Shown: one piece after another, positions 24,519 through 36,554 of the stretch | Position numbering within the stretch: position 1 is the first letter of the stretch | Layout of the letters: every line of letters begins with the position of its first letter | NCBI GenBank assembly: GCA_009809945.1 | Contig: WTPW01000994.1 | Coordinates: 168,920-232,919 of the forward strand | Direction of reading: 5' to 3' | DNA: 64,000 bases | Origin: Gigaspora margarita | Lineage: Eukaryota; Glomeromycota; Glomeromycetes; Diversisporales; Gigasporaceae | The notes under the pieces: model-generated | Databases searched by the model: none | What the model was told of the DNA's origin: nothing | The model's input: the letters and a program-made list of their open reading frames with translations, nothing else | Translations under genes and position numbers: made by a program

Positions 24519-25003
24519 TGTTACGATCGGTTGGGAGAGCTTGAAGAAATTGTGCCAGTTTAGTTTGATCGTGAACAAAAGTAAATGGCTTAAAACAATA
24601 AACTAATACACATAGTTTCGGGTTATACGGTTTATCTTTTTTAAAATAAATCAATACAACGGGTTATCACAATAATACTAAATATATTCAAACATCGTTA
24701 ACTACTTGTTCACTACTGTCTTTCTACTGTGTCCCCTCCTTTTGAGCAGAAACTAAACCCTTATATACTTTTAATTCGTATGTGGCTTTAATTCTTCAAC
24801 TGGGAGATTTAATTAGTCGATTGGGGATTAAATCAGTCGATTGGGGATTTAATCTGTTGATTGGGGATTTAATCTCCCATTTGGAGACTCGATCTCCCGT
24901 TTGGAGATCTAATCACCCAACTATGCCACAACTAAACCAAAACAGGAAATACATAACGATAAAAAAAATAATAATAATAAAAATAAAAAAATTAAGCATA
25001 ACA
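24519..25003 (-). repeat. LTR (upstream copy on the minus strand)
   Basis: TGTTACGATCGG to AAGCATAACA; same minisatellite region (GATTGGGGATTTAATC units near 24820-24870). Followed on the minus strand by the primer-site-like TGGTGCTAATTGCGTGG. Confidence 0.9.
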
Positions 25004-26018
25004 GAGGTCAGTGGCTATAATACCCAAAGCAGCAATTACCCATATGTCTTGACTCGCAATATTAAATAAAGTGCCTTTTTTTAAATTTTTAATTTCATTT
25101 ATTATTGGTTTCATTACATTATCAAACTCTTCTCCAAATGGAACAAAGCCAAAATGAAATGATTTTTAAGTTTTTGTCTTAGCCGTAAAGGCATATTACA
25201 AAATTGAAGATAGATCCTGCCCAAAGAATAATACACATTATGAAAAGTACTGAAGTCATCATAATAGATTACCAGCATTATTTTAAATGTAGGTACATTA
25301 TGAGAAGCTGACGCTGGAATTTGAGCGTATTCAATTGGGTGAAGATGTTATAATTTGCAGTCTCTTATCTTCCATCAGCCTTCATGACTGTATAAGATTT
25401 CACTCACATAAAATTGATAATTTGGTAGCTCAAGAATATCTTTAAGCCAAACTTTAACTGGTTCAATTACATTAAATAGACCAATTAAGTATGTTATTTC
25501 GCTTAACTATAATTCACCATTCTGCGATCATTCTATCCTTGCTGAACTTGTAAAGGCTCTTGGCAATTCTGAACCAAAATAAAGGAGTTGAACTTTCAAT
25601 TTATTACTATTGGAGGTTGAGACTATTGCCATAATTCTTCTGATCCTTATTTTTTGGTCTTTTTACTTAATAAATGACCCTATTTTATATAATTCTAAAT
25701 ATAATTTATTATAAAAACAAAATAAATCAAAAAGAATGGAATATAAGCTTAGTTATAGTTTGAAATTGTTAGCAAACCCATTATTTCACATTTCATATAA
25801 ATGTTACCTTGATTTATTTGTATTGAGAATGGGCTAAAGAAAGGTGATTCCTGCTAAATGCTCCTATGCCAGAACTCTGATTTTATTTTGGCTTCGACTC
25901 CTGGTCTGAAATACACCTGTGACTATAAATCTCTATTACTTAGAACTCTTCAGATATGCTTGCTTATAGATATAGTATATGCATCCTTGTAGGAAGTTGG
26001 CGTTGATGGTGTATTTGT

Positions 26019-26304
26019 TAGGGTTCCTTAAATTCAAATCAAATCAAATATTGGGTCAATTTGAATTTGATCAAATCAAATTGACCCTGATTTGAATTTG
26101 ATTTGATTCAAATATTTGGATTTAAATTTGATTTGAATTTGAATTTTTAATAGTAATTTTCAAATCAAATCAAATATTTGTCAAATCAAATCAAATTTGG
26201 CCAGATTTGAATTTGATCAAATCAAATATAGTCAAATTTGAATTTGAATTTGATCAAATATTTGATTCAAATATTTGAAGATCAAATCAAATTGCAGAAC
26301 CCTA
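26019..26304. mobile_element. hAT-type MITE of the CAAAT family, copy 1, TSD GTATTTGT
   Basis: 286 bp, begins TAGGGTTCC and ends GAACCCTA, with exact 8-bp duplication GTATTTGT (26011-26018, 26305-26312). Almost the whole element is made of CAAAT, GATCAAAT and ATTTG words. Two further copies, in the opposite orientation, lie at 29273-29548 and 38890-39162, each with its own 8-bp TSD. Inserted in the decayed gene 18648-27069. Non-coding. Confidence 0.88.
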
Positions 26305-27744
26305 GTATTTGTGTCTTTAATTGAAACTTTATGGCATTTTATTGTTTGAAGTAGGAGGTGATTTCTTAATGACCTTAATTACTGAACGTTCTCAATTACA
26401 TGATTGGATCAAAAGTTAGGATGCTTTATAATATATACAAGGTCTTCATATGCCTTAGTTGCTGAAATAAGGTAATTAATTATTCAAATAAAATTAAAAA
26501 TAAATATGAAGATTCCTATTAATAATACTTAATTATCATATGCTTAGTAACCCATGTAAAAAGCGATATCTCTGTAAAATTTTAAAATATGGACCATACT
26601 CTCCGGATAGTGGCTGAAAATTAATTCCATTATCTTCTATTATAGATTGTGTGCATTCTGTTTTTGCCTCTTGTAATTCAATTTCTCTTGTAACTATTAA
26701 TTGGTCACTGCTACTTATCATGTCTGAAGCACTACTCAGTGCATCCAAAGTAGTAAAAAAATTGCTTTTGAAATTGTCATTAATAAGTTGGTTATTGTCA
26801 CTTATCATATCTGAAACACTAATCATTGCATCTGAAGTTGTAGAGAAACTATAATCAAAATTGTTATTAACAAACTAACTTTTGCATGATGGACCTTCTC
26901 GTAAATTTTTACTATTGTCATATCCATTATTTAGTGAATCTAATAAAACTTGAATTTCTATGTCTTGCACAGTATATGCATATGGTCACGCATATTCTTG
27001 TAAATTTTTATTGACACGTTTAAGCCATACGTCCTTTTTGGTTGGTTTATTAGTTCATATTCTTCTCATTTTTAAATAGATGACCTCAATAATAAAAGAG
27101 ATAACACCTCTAAAAATACTCAATCAATAACCTCTAAGTGATATATTTAAAATAAAGTTGAAAAAAAATCAAGAAGTATGTGAAGGTTTGTTTTTTATAT
27201 CAATAATTTTTGAGTGATATTCAGGGAAAAGGTGAAAAAAAAGAAATGTAAAAATTTTAATGGGTCTGCCTTTATATTTATTTTCTTAAAGTGGAGTTTT
27301 AATTATTACTTGACTCTAAATCTAATCTTATTAACTTCATAAATCACATTATTTGAACTTTTAATATATGGCATTTTACAATACTTAGTTATATATAATC
27401 ACAATATGAGTTATATATAAGGATGTGCAACAACAAGTTAAAATTTTTGCTTTTGTAAAATAATGGACAAATATAAAGAACTCAATTTTTGGGCATAGAT
27501 GTACATGCAAATTTTACACTTATTGCCTGAAACTCCTTGTCTACATACTTTCTATTTTATTGAATTTAATTATAATTATTTAAATGTTCAATTACTTTAA
27601 TTATTGTTGAGAATCTGACTCGATAACTCTGCATTATATAGATCCCTGCGATAATAAGAAAAGGCAATTGTTAAATTAAAATAGTAATATGGTTATAGTT
27701 ATTGTATGTATGTACATATTATAAGTAAATTAATAATATATGTT

Positions 27745-28960
27745 CTATTCTATCTTCAGAAGTGACCTAATATTTATTTGTTGTAAAGCTTCCTTTCCAT
27801 CTGCTATGAAAACTTCTATATCAACCATCTTATAATTCAGGTCTTTAATGTCATTGATAATATCTTTGTCCAAAAGTTCTTTTTGAACAAAGAGATCAAA
27901 GGCTGATTGCATAAAATCGGTAAACATGTTAACATTTACATTCTATTCTTCAAACGTTTTTTGCACATCTGTCACATCCATATAGCATTTCAAAAAAGTT
28001 GTCCAGTTGTCTTTAGTGATATATTCAGTAATTTGTCATGTCGTTAGCTGCTTTGTTTTGGTTAATCTAAATTATGTTTAGTTAATTATTATTATTATTA
28101 TTATTATATTATTTACTATTTATTTTTTTTTGTAAATAAACAGCAAGTATTATTTGTAACTTACTTATATTTCCTGATAAATTATGGAACAAGTTTTCTA
28201 AGTCTCGTCTTAATAAAAAATTATAATTGCGAAAGCATGAAAAAGCCCATTTTTGTAGCGCTGTATGAATTGATGCACTATTTTGAATATTTGGGAATAA
28301 AGATTTTACTAGTGTATTGATAACTTGTTTATTGATGACTCTTGTGCAAAAGAAAAAACACTTCAAAAACATTTGAAAAGTGCCAAGATCCTATTAAATA
28401 AGAAATTAAACATTTAAATTACCAATATTAAAACAGTTGTAGGTATATACTATAATATCTACCTTTTCAAAAAGTGCATTAAATTTATCTGTCACCTTTT
28501 CCCGAGTAATGAATTCCTGGCCACCACCCACTTTCATTATATTCAATGCTAATTCAACAAGTTGTGGGTGCTGTACCAGATATAGGCAAATATCAAGATC
28601 ATTTTTAAATGGACCAATTAAAGATAATAGTTGTCGATCATAATCATAATCTTCTTCAAAAGAACTCTTTCTAATTAAGAAAGTGATGCTATATTGGTCA
28701 ACTTTGATATTGATAATTATTGGTCATTAACACTTTTAAATAAACGGTCTCTGCTTATTAGAAACAGAGCAGCTTTGAATGTTGGTAATCATCGATCATT
28801 AGCACTTTCAGGTGATGGGCTTCTGTCGAAGATGATGTGTCATTAGATACCAATTGTTGGCCATAAAAACTTTTGGATGAAGTATTTAAAGTTTGTTCAT
28901 TTTATCTTATAGTATTTTTAGACATATGGGAACGTGAATTATCCTTTTGAATCATATCTA
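27745..28960 (-). pseudogene. Unrecognised multi-exon gene remnant
   Basis: Three minus-strand blocks look coding by amino-acid usage. The first is about 28460-28700 (DYDRQLLSLIGPFKNDLDIC, LVQHPQLVELALNIM, FITREKVTDKFNALFE), ending near a GTAGATA donor-like site. The second is 28109-28400 (LGTFQMFLKCFFFCTR, LFPNIQNSASIHTALQKWAF, DLENLFHNLSG), framed by intron-like A+T-rich sequence. The third is 27745-27927 (MFTDFMQSAFDLFVQKELLD, IEVFIADGKEALQQIN). The N-terminal stretch around 28760-28960 has stops. I do not recognise the family, and no motif tells the function. It may be a host gene or a fungal expanded family, and lies just upstream of the transposase-like gene on the same strand. Exon borders are inference. 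Confidence 0.4.
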
Positions 28961-29250
28961 AATTAAATAACAATTTATTATTATTGTATATATATTACAA
29001 AATTACATAATAATAGTATACTATTGCTATTGCTAATCAAACCAGCATCTTCATTTGGGCATCTGTTTAAAGAAAATAATGTGGTGTTAGATGCTAACAA
29101 TCATTGGTCATAAAAACTTTTGGATGCATTATTTCTAACTAAAGATGTGATATTTAAAGTTTATTCATTTTGTCTTATAGTATTTTTAGACATATAGAAA
29201 TGTGAATTACCCTTTTGAATCATTATATCTAAATTAAATAACAAATTTAT
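28880..29250. repeat. Imperfect direct duplication of about 110 bp
   Basis: TATAGTATTTTTAGACATAT followed by TGAATTA-CCTTTTGAATCAT occurs at about 28907-28960 and again at 29173-29228, preceded in both by AAAACTTTTGGATG. This looks like a local segmental duplication at the 5' side of the unrecognised gene remnant. Confidence 0.6.
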
Positions 29251-29272
29251 TATTGTATCTATTAGGGTTCCG

Positions 29273-29548
29273 CAATTTGATTTGATCTTCAAATATTTGA
29301 ATCAAATATTTGATCAAATTCAAATTCAAATTTGACTATATTTGATTTGATCTAATTCAAATCTGGTCAAATTTGATTTGATTTGACTAATATTTGATTT
29401 GATTTGAAAATTACTATTAAAAATTCAAATTCAAATCAAATTCAAATCCAAATATTTGAATCAAATCAAATTCAAATTAGGGTCAATTAGATTTGATCAA
29501 ATTCAAATTGATCCAATATTTGATTTGATTTGAAATTGAGGAACCCTA
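29273..29548. mobile_element. hAT-type MITE of the CAAAT family, copy 2, TSD GTATCTAT
   Basis: 276 bp, TAGGGTTCC...GGAACCCTA, exact 8-bp duplication GTATCTAT (29265-29272, 29549-29556). Opposite orientation to copy 1. Same CAAAT/ATTTG interior. Confidence 0.88.
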
Positions 29549-29756
29549 GTATCTATGTTAATAAAATTATACAATAAAAATCTACTATTGTCACTGCTAA
29601 TCAAACTGGTTCTATCTCCTTTTTGCCTTTTCATATTAGTACAATCTGCACTCTGGCTTTCTATAATAATCATATCTGTAGCTTGTAGCTCAAGATTTTT
29701 AACTAAATTATCGATAGATCTTAAAGAATATTTAGAAGCTAATAATTAAATAATTA

Positions 29757-30470
29757 AATCAATAAAAATAATATAGAATAATAATGACCAAGGCAAGTTT
29801 ATTGCTTACTCTTGTTTTTTTTCTTATTTTGTTGTGTTTTAACTATATCGATCCTAATACGAATTAATTAAATCTTAGTACACTAGTCTATATTTTCTTT
29901 TCTTCATTCAATTTTTTTTATTTATTCAATTGCTACGCCCCATTACATATTTTTTATGCATTACAAATATGGAAATCATCAATTTTACATATTTTTTTAT
30001 GTATTACAAATATGGAAATCATATCAATCTTACATGAATTACATAAACTGTTATTCTGAGTTCTACGTAGGCTATATTATATAATATATTCAGCTGTTTT
30101 CAAAAAGATTTAGAAAACAATCTCTATATGTCCATATGGGGAATTGAAGAATGTGGAAATTCTGCTTAGTAAAAATTAAAATCTGATTAGAGTATGTGAA
30201 TTCTCCATGGTATAGAAAACTGCATCTTTTCACACCTTTTTAAAAATAGCTGTAAAATATAACTTTTTTTATTAACATTATATTAGAAAATGAAGCCGCC
30301 TAAAAAAAAATTTTACCGATTAACTGTTTAGTGATGCCGACTATACTTATAATAAAAGTTGATAAAATTTTAAACTATCTACATTAATACTACAGTACTT
30401 ATAGGTTTGAGGTTTAGGTGAGACCCATTATAATTTGCGATGAAACAATAAAATAAAAAATCTGAAAAGT
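29757..30470. other. No gene seen
   Basis: A+T-rich; CATATTTTTTATGYATTACA plus AATATGGAAATCAT occurs twice in tandem near 29945-30020. Nothing else supportable. Confidence 0.4.
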
Positions 30471-30479
30471 TTATTTAGC

Positions 30480-30723
30480 ATATTTACAATGAATAAGAAT
30501 TTGAATTATTATTTCAAATATGAATTTTATTTTGCCAGTATTTTTGTATACCTTCTGAATAATTAGAACATCTATTTGCTATTATGATTGGTATTCCTCT
30601 TTGCCAATGCTTAGGGCAATATTTGCATTGGACAGAATAGTATTTTCCAATTTTTTATTAATTAGATTTATTAGCTTAAGAAGCTGAACAATCGCTAGTG
30701 GCACTCAAATTATTATTCAACAT
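30480..30723 (-). pseudogene. BED zinc-finger fragment, hAT-transposase N-terminus type
   Basis: Minus strand from ATG 30723 (MLNNNLSATSDCSAS, then stop). After two stops the same frame gives KIGKYYSVQCKYCPKHWQRG, then IPIIIANRCSNYSEGIQKYW. The Cys-x2-Cys, Trp, basic residues and a later Cys followed by an IxxYW segment match the BED-type finger at the start of many fungal hAT transposases. The second half of the ligand pattern is imperfect and no catalytic domain follows, so this is a fragment. It could have supplied an ancestor of the hAT-type MITEs nearby, but that is speculation. Confidence 0.5.
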
Positions 30724-30729
30724 ATTGGG

Positions 30730-31905
30730 TTTTCAGAATTAATGATTCGATGTCCAATTTTAGATAAAATAAGTGATGTATTTATTTCAAAAGATATATT
30801 TATTTTAAGAGAAGCAACATATTATTACCAATTTATATTTTTATACTAAAAATAGGATGATTCTTTTATTAATATAAAAAACTATTCTTTATAGACATTT
30901 CAATTAATAAATTATCATGCTCCCTTTTGCACTCACAATGTTGTTTACAACTATTGCACACATTGTAATATACAGGTAAATACTCTAAATATCGATGCAT
31001 AACAATCATGCATAAGCCAAGCCCAAGCAAATTTGTCATAGAAATCTACTTAGACAAGAAACTTTTTATTAAAAGCTTGTTTCTTGAGTAATTTAAGATT
31101 AGATTTTGAATAGTTAAAATTTATACAGATTATTTATAGTTAAGCTTTAATGTATAAGTGCGAATAATGCTCATAGGCATTATTTTGAAATAGGAACCTC
31201 GAATTAATACTTATGTTCAGTTTTGAATTAATGCGCATTCTAATCTAGGAGCACATAATTTATTGTTTCTATATGCGCATACTTTATAAATGCATGTACA
31301 TACACTTTTCCTATAATAAGTGCACATAATTTGAATAGTCTAGTATAATTATTTAATATTTTATGTAGATTTTTTCTATAATGAATATTTTATAAATGCA
31401 CCTTTATCTATCAATATATATTTATTAAGGCCACCTGTACTGAATTTAGAAATTTTCTTTTAATTCTAAATAATGCATATGTGTGCTTTTGAAATAACAT
31501 GCAGGTTATTTAATTAGCATTATTTTACACTTATACAGTTAATAATATTTGTTGGATAATCAATTTATATATTGGATTAATAATGCCTACTGCATAGTTG
31601 TAAATTTGCATCTTTTTAGAATTAGTTGCAACCTTTGTGAGCACTCTCTTTGTTGTAAAAAATATAAAACCTCAGAGTCAAAAGATCAAGTCTTTGTAAT
31701 TATTATTTTTAATTTATAATATTAATATAATAATTTAGTATATTAAAATAGCATTATAACTATATTAAATAAATATATTAATATTATTTATTTATATTAT
31801 TATAATATAGTCTAGTATATAAAAATAGCATTATAAAAATATTATAAAAATATTTTAATTTTATTTGTTTATGTATAATTTTTAATATTATAATACTATA
31901 ATTTA
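30730..31905. other. No gene seen
   Basis: A+T-rich. From 31700 the sequence becomes a degenerate repetition of AGCATTATAAYTATATTAAA and ATTATTATAATAT-type words that continues on the other side of the MITE at 31919-32250, i.e. the MITE landed in it. Confidence 0.45.
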
Positions 31906-31918
31906 ATATATTAAAATA

Positions 31919-32250
31919 CGGCATTGTTAAATCACACCACTGGTGTTCAACACCACTATAATTATTATTATGAGCTGCAGTGTAACATGAAAATCAGGTG
32001 TAATGCAAATTTTTGGATATTTTTAAAAAATGACTATAATGCATAAATTCGTTTATGAAACCATCTTTGAGGCTCTAACAAAAAAAATTTCTCGTAAAAT
32101 TTTGGTATAATCTATGCCCCTGCCCCATCCCAGGCCTTACCCTAACCCTAATATTAATCGAATTTGGTTTTTGTTTTTATTTTGATTTGTATGTTACATG
32201 AATTTCATATTACTGGTGTTGAACACCACAGGTGCGATATAACATTTTTG
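31919..32250. mobile_element. MULE-type MITE with telomere-like core, TSD about TTAAAATA
   Basis: 332 bp; left CGGCATTGTTAAATCACACC, right the inverse of CAAAAATGTTATATCGCACC, and inner TIR ACTGGTGTTCAACACCA. Flanked by TTAAAATA (31911-31918, 32251-32258); a ninth base does not match. The interior has the shared GGCTCTAACAAAAAAAATTT block and CCTTACCCTAACCCTAAT. Same plan as 7735, 15723 and 39324. Confidence 0.78.
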
Positions 32251-33636
32251 TTAAAATAATATTATAACTATATTATATAAATATTTTAATTTTATTTATT
32301 TATTTATATTATTATAATATAATTATTATATTAAAAATAACATTATAAATATATTATAAAAATGTTTAGTTTTATTTATTTATTTATACTTTTTAATATT
32401 ATTATTATATAATTAAATGTATTAAAATAGTATAATAAATATATTATATTAAAACTAATTATAATTAATACTAGGGGTCATTAATATCCTACTCTAAACT
32501 AGCCAATTAAAATTGAAGATAATATGATCATGTGAAAGCACAAGACTAAAATACATTCTAGTTATACAAGACAGTATATTACTATTACACAACATGTACT
32601 CACATGATAGTTACACAAAACATTATGTACAGTATATATGTACTTATTTGTACAGATAATACAAACTCCTAGAGAGTAAAAAGCCAATCAGAGAATGCAA
32701 ATTTTGACTATTCTGGATCAAATCAAACATGCGCAAAAGAAGAAGAAAGCAAAATATATAAAAACTAATGTTTAAATAGATCTTGGTGCACTAATTAAAA
32801 ATGATGGGATTGAAATTTACATATAATAAATATCATTCTAACCTTATACCCTCTAACATTAAGCCCCTAATTCTAAATTTTTATCTCATGTACTTAGTAC
32901 AAAATTAGATTTTGAATTACCTGTAAATGCATATATGTACAAAACAGTACAATAATTAAAATCGAAAGATCAAGTGTAATAAAGAAAAATCAAAACCAAA
33001 AATCATTTATAACTTAGCATTTTACCTAAAAAACTGATTTCTGTGCACTAACAAATGTTTTTCTTTTAAAATTTTGATATTAAAAAACTCTTTCTAATCT
33101 AACTTAATAGCAAACTCTAACCCTAACCCTATCTCTAACCTAACTTAATCCAGTAATTGTGAACTCCAAAAAATTTATTAAGCTTAGTCTAGAAATACTG
33201 TTCTAACACTTAAAGTTAGCCACTTTAAAAGTTAAACACTGTGGATATTATATACCCAGTACAACTTTTATTTAGCATAACATTAAACTTGAATCAAAAA
33301 ATTCATATTCAAATTTATTTCAGGTTGAACTTAATATGAGATTTGGTTCAAATTCAATCTACAAACACAAAATTTAAATATGATTCTATGTAAATAAAGT
33401 TTTTGAATGATACCTATACTTTATTATCACAAATGTAAATCACTATATGAAATGTCTATTAATGCAATCAAAGTTAATATACTATTTCACATAAATATAT
33501 ATATGAACCTACATAAAATATTATTATATCACATAAAACTAAATACAATTAGAAATTCATAATTGTACAATTATATTGGACAGCATAGATTCATAAATTG
33601 CAATAAACTACTTTCACATTACATCTAAATATATAG

Positions 33637-36424
33637 CTATTTTTTCAAAGGACAATTCTGAGAATCATGATACCATAATTTACATTTAGCACACTGACAC
33701 TTATTTTTCTTCCTTGATCTTTTATCCAAGTTGACATTCTTGGTATCATGGCTTTCAATGCTTGATAAATACCTTTTGTTTGCCAGACGACCTCTGCCTT
33801 TATGTTGAAATGGATCAGAAATATTAAGGCTGTCAATTTTTTGATCTAATCCTTGCTTAGATAGTTCTTGAGTGCTTTTGCTTTGTATCAAAACTTGCTT
33901 ATTAATAAATCATTGTAAAAGATTTTCTAAAATCTGTTTAGAGCTATTTGCAGTTGCTATATCTAAAGCTTTCTTACAAAGCCCGAGACCATGGCTATAA
34001 GAAGCTTTTTTTGAACTTGATTCTGCAGAAATACAGTTAGTAACTTGTTGTCCACAAATTTTTTTCAGTATTTGAAAAGATTCAGTTAAAGATGGCTTAT
34101 CTTTATTCTGTACCACCTGAATAAATGATTCTTGACTATTATTAAATGCAACCAGACCTTCTTCAGAATACCACTGAGAAGGTATTAGCCTTATATTAAA
34201 AAATGCTTTCTTTGACTGTATTATTACAGAGAAAAAATGTTGACATACAAATCTAGCATATATTAAATAAAGGCATGTGCAATAATGTGAATCATCATCA
34301 AGTAATACAACAAATTGTGAATAGTTTGTTGTGCTTTGGATATGTTTACCTTCCAAATTTCATTTACACTACCTTTATTACAATCTTCTAAAGCTATACC
34401 TAATAATATTTGTGGTTCTTCGTAATCATTTTCTAAAAATCCTAGATTATAATTCAAAATTCTAGTCACGTAGTATTTATGAAAATTAGCTAGAGTAAGA
34501 CAAATCAATTAAAAAAATAATTGATCAAAATTTACCTGACCTGTAGTATTTTCAAGATCATTAGTATGTAACCAACATCTATATAAAAGGCTCTCTAGCA
34601 TTTGTCTTCTTTGTAATGCTAATGAATTTGGTGTAAGATATTTCTTACACATATCATTAATGCCCTTAAAAATAGTATTAGAAACGTGAGGAAGACCTGT
34701 TGTTGGATTCATGTTTCAAAATTCCTGCAGCCTTGCATATTTTGTTTCATCCTTTAGACACAATTCAATTCTTGTTTGAAGTTGATATAAGGAATTTCCT
34801 GAATTTGTCTCTAGTTTAATGATTCGATTAACACTTTCAACACATTGTGTTAAATGGGTATTTGCTAAAAAATTCTGCTTAGTAAATGCATGTGCCCAGC
34901 ACTCTTTAGTTGAATACAATACTCTATTATAATATTTTTGAGTCTCTGGATATTTATTCATCAAATCTATCTATTGACGTTCAAAATCTGATATTACAAG
35001 TGAATTTCGTAATAAATAAAACTCAGAAATATATTCATTCCATTTATTACCAAGCTTTTTCTTAAGCATTTGATTAAATTTTGCTGAATGTGAAATGCAC
35101 AGTGCCGAACTATAGTTCCAGAATATTGATTAGATATAGCAACTTGCATTGCCAGATCTGCATTAGTAAAGATAGTTGTTGGTTAAAGATTGCCCATAGC
35201 TAGTTTTGTCTGTTCCAAAATTCACTCATATGATACTATAGTCTCATCGCAAACTACAGCTGTTGCCACAATTCAACTTCATTGATCTGAGTCAATTATA
35301 ATGAAGATACTTAGAGGCATCATATATTTGTTTGTTTTACATGTGTTGTCATTAATGACAATATCATGAAATCGAGCCCACAGTTTTTTTTGTTTGGGAG
35401 ACATCTAGAACATCCTAGAAAGTCTATTATTGATGCTCTCAAAATTGATTTTAAAATACCAGTCTGAATTTTCTTGTTGCAACTTTAATAAATGCTCATA
35501 TAAAGTTAAAGCATCATTTTGGTTTGAGCATCAGCTTTAAACTTATTTATCAAGTTGTAAAGGTTTCGGTCATAAATTTCTTGGTCAGGAAATTTAATTC
35601 GTAATATTTTCTTCAAAATATGTGCTCCAAAATAATATTCTTGAACATAAAATTGAATTTTATCCTTTATATTTGTAGATTTTTCTTAAGTGTGGTAAAA
35701 ATTGTTGAAGCATTTTGCTGTCACTTAATTCATGATTATACTCCTCAATAAATTTGTTGACAAAAACAAGATTTAAATGTTTTCTATATGCTGTATTCAA
35801 TACGAAGTTACAATCTATACAAACTGACTCTCGCTCTCGATTTTCCGTAGAATCCAACTTTTTTTTTGGTTGGTATTTACTCCCATATCTACATTGGTAT
35901 ATTTTTCTAACACAAATATCACCTTCCTTTTCAACTCTTACTATCTTTGTTGCAAAACCCATTTATGTTGAATAATATTTTAAACATTGCTCAAGTACTT
36001 CAAAGAAGATAAAAGTCTGTTCAGTATATATGTCTTTTAGAGTGCTATCTGCAGGCTCATCTCCAGAATCCTTATTTTCAAATAAATTACCTTTAGCATT
36101 TCTAATTGTAGCCGCAATATCAGGCTCATTTTCAGAATTATCACAAGATATGTCACCTTCTGAATCCTCATTTTTAAATATATCGCCTTTATCATTTCTA
36201 ATTGTAGCCGCAATATCAGACACATTTTCCAAATCATTACTAGATATGTCACTTTCAATATTCCGAATTGCAGCTGCAGTATACAACTCATTTTCAAAAT
36301 CACCATCACTAGATGTGTCAATGTCATAACTTCTATTTGCAGGCAAGGTATCATAAATAATATGCTCATTAGAAGATAAAGAATCAAAATCACACCCAAT
36401 ATAAGATGAATTCATGATACACAT
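33637..36424 (-). pseudogene. MULE transposase with FAR1, DDE, SWIM and zinc-knuckle domains (copy B)
   Basis: DNA-binding and strand-transfer enzyme of a Mutator-like element. From ATG 36424: an acidic leader with three repeats of an AAxIRN phrase (DIAATIRNDKGDIF, DIAATIRNAKGNLF); then TAA directly before MGFATKIVRVEKEGD, a FAR1 domain with CIDCNFVL (35660-35962). A catalytic region of about 35000-35560 contains INDNTCKTNKYMMPLSIFII and VVCDETIVSYE. HCAFHIQQNLIK lies near 35090, then CVESVNRIIKLET (34850), the likely Glu-bearing helix. Next a SWIM finger HYCTCLYLIYARFVCQHF (34230) and FNIRLIPSQWY, then HKGRGRLANKRY and a knuckle CQCAKCKLWYHDSQNC ending at 33640. Several stops and frame changes (for example near 35660, 34970, 34715, 34510, 34300) make it non-functional as read. 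Confidence 0.85.
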
Positions 36425-36554
36425 CAAAGCCTTAGTAAATTTTGAATTTAAGAAATCAAAAAATATTTGATCTGGTCATAAAACTCAAAATGAATATTAA
36501 AATAAATTTGTAAGTATGCTGCGATAAATATGTAGTACATGGTCTATAATATAT

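Larger units (their letters stand above)
21743..25003 (-). mobile_element. Non-autonomous LTR retroelement with gag-like frame, 3261 bp
   Basis: LTRs of 483 bp (21743-22225) and 485 bp (24519-25003), both TGTTAYGATCGG...AAGCATAACA, flanked by the 4-bp duplication GAGG (21739-21742, 25004-25007). It reads on the minus strand: TGGTGCTAATTGCGTGG, a primer-binding-site-like sequence, follows the upstream LTR, and a GAGGGAGGAATGA polypurine tract abuts the downstream one. A gag-like frame and a second, poorly preserved region with repeated NLGYWYGDRI-like phrases lie between. No protease, reverse transcriptase or integrase likeness is seen. By eye the LTRs differ at about 4-5% of positions, so this is a fairly young fossil. 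It sits inside the decayed gene 18648-27069, between its GCRNC block and the upstream block. Confidence 0.88.
18648..27069 (-). pseudogene. Large transposase-like gene with BAH-like C-terminus, decayed and split by five insertions
   Basis: Minus strand, from ATG at 27069 (RRI then stop, then TNKPTKKDVWLKRVN) down to a stop at 18648. Recognisable segments in order: GINFQPLSGEYGPYF (26610); KAYEDLVYIIKHPNF (26430); VYFRPGVEAKIKSEFWH (25900); a block with IRDCKL, HPIEYAQIPASASHN and YDDFSTFHNVYYSLG (25270-25380); LPQGNDFADTKHYSA then GCRNC (21680-21740); a Lys/Glu-rich segment and TIAGKVQRLTDCTFLLL (21400-21660); NCKNVELDFIR and TLQTIRYLIDGGKD (20100-20220); and a 137-residue C-terminal frame (18648-19061) with GDIVQIQKENG, IWVDWLQE, DPILHCPVYKIQ and PISFIDNLSKVHFVH, a BAH-like domain. 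I recognise this as a protein family repeated in arbuscular mycorrhizal fungi and resembling Plavaka/CACTA-type transposases, but I am not certain of the superfamily. Several in-frame stops are visible (for example in the first exon and around 25330). Nested: 19541, 20424, 20661, 21743 and 26019 elements. Confidence 0.6.
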
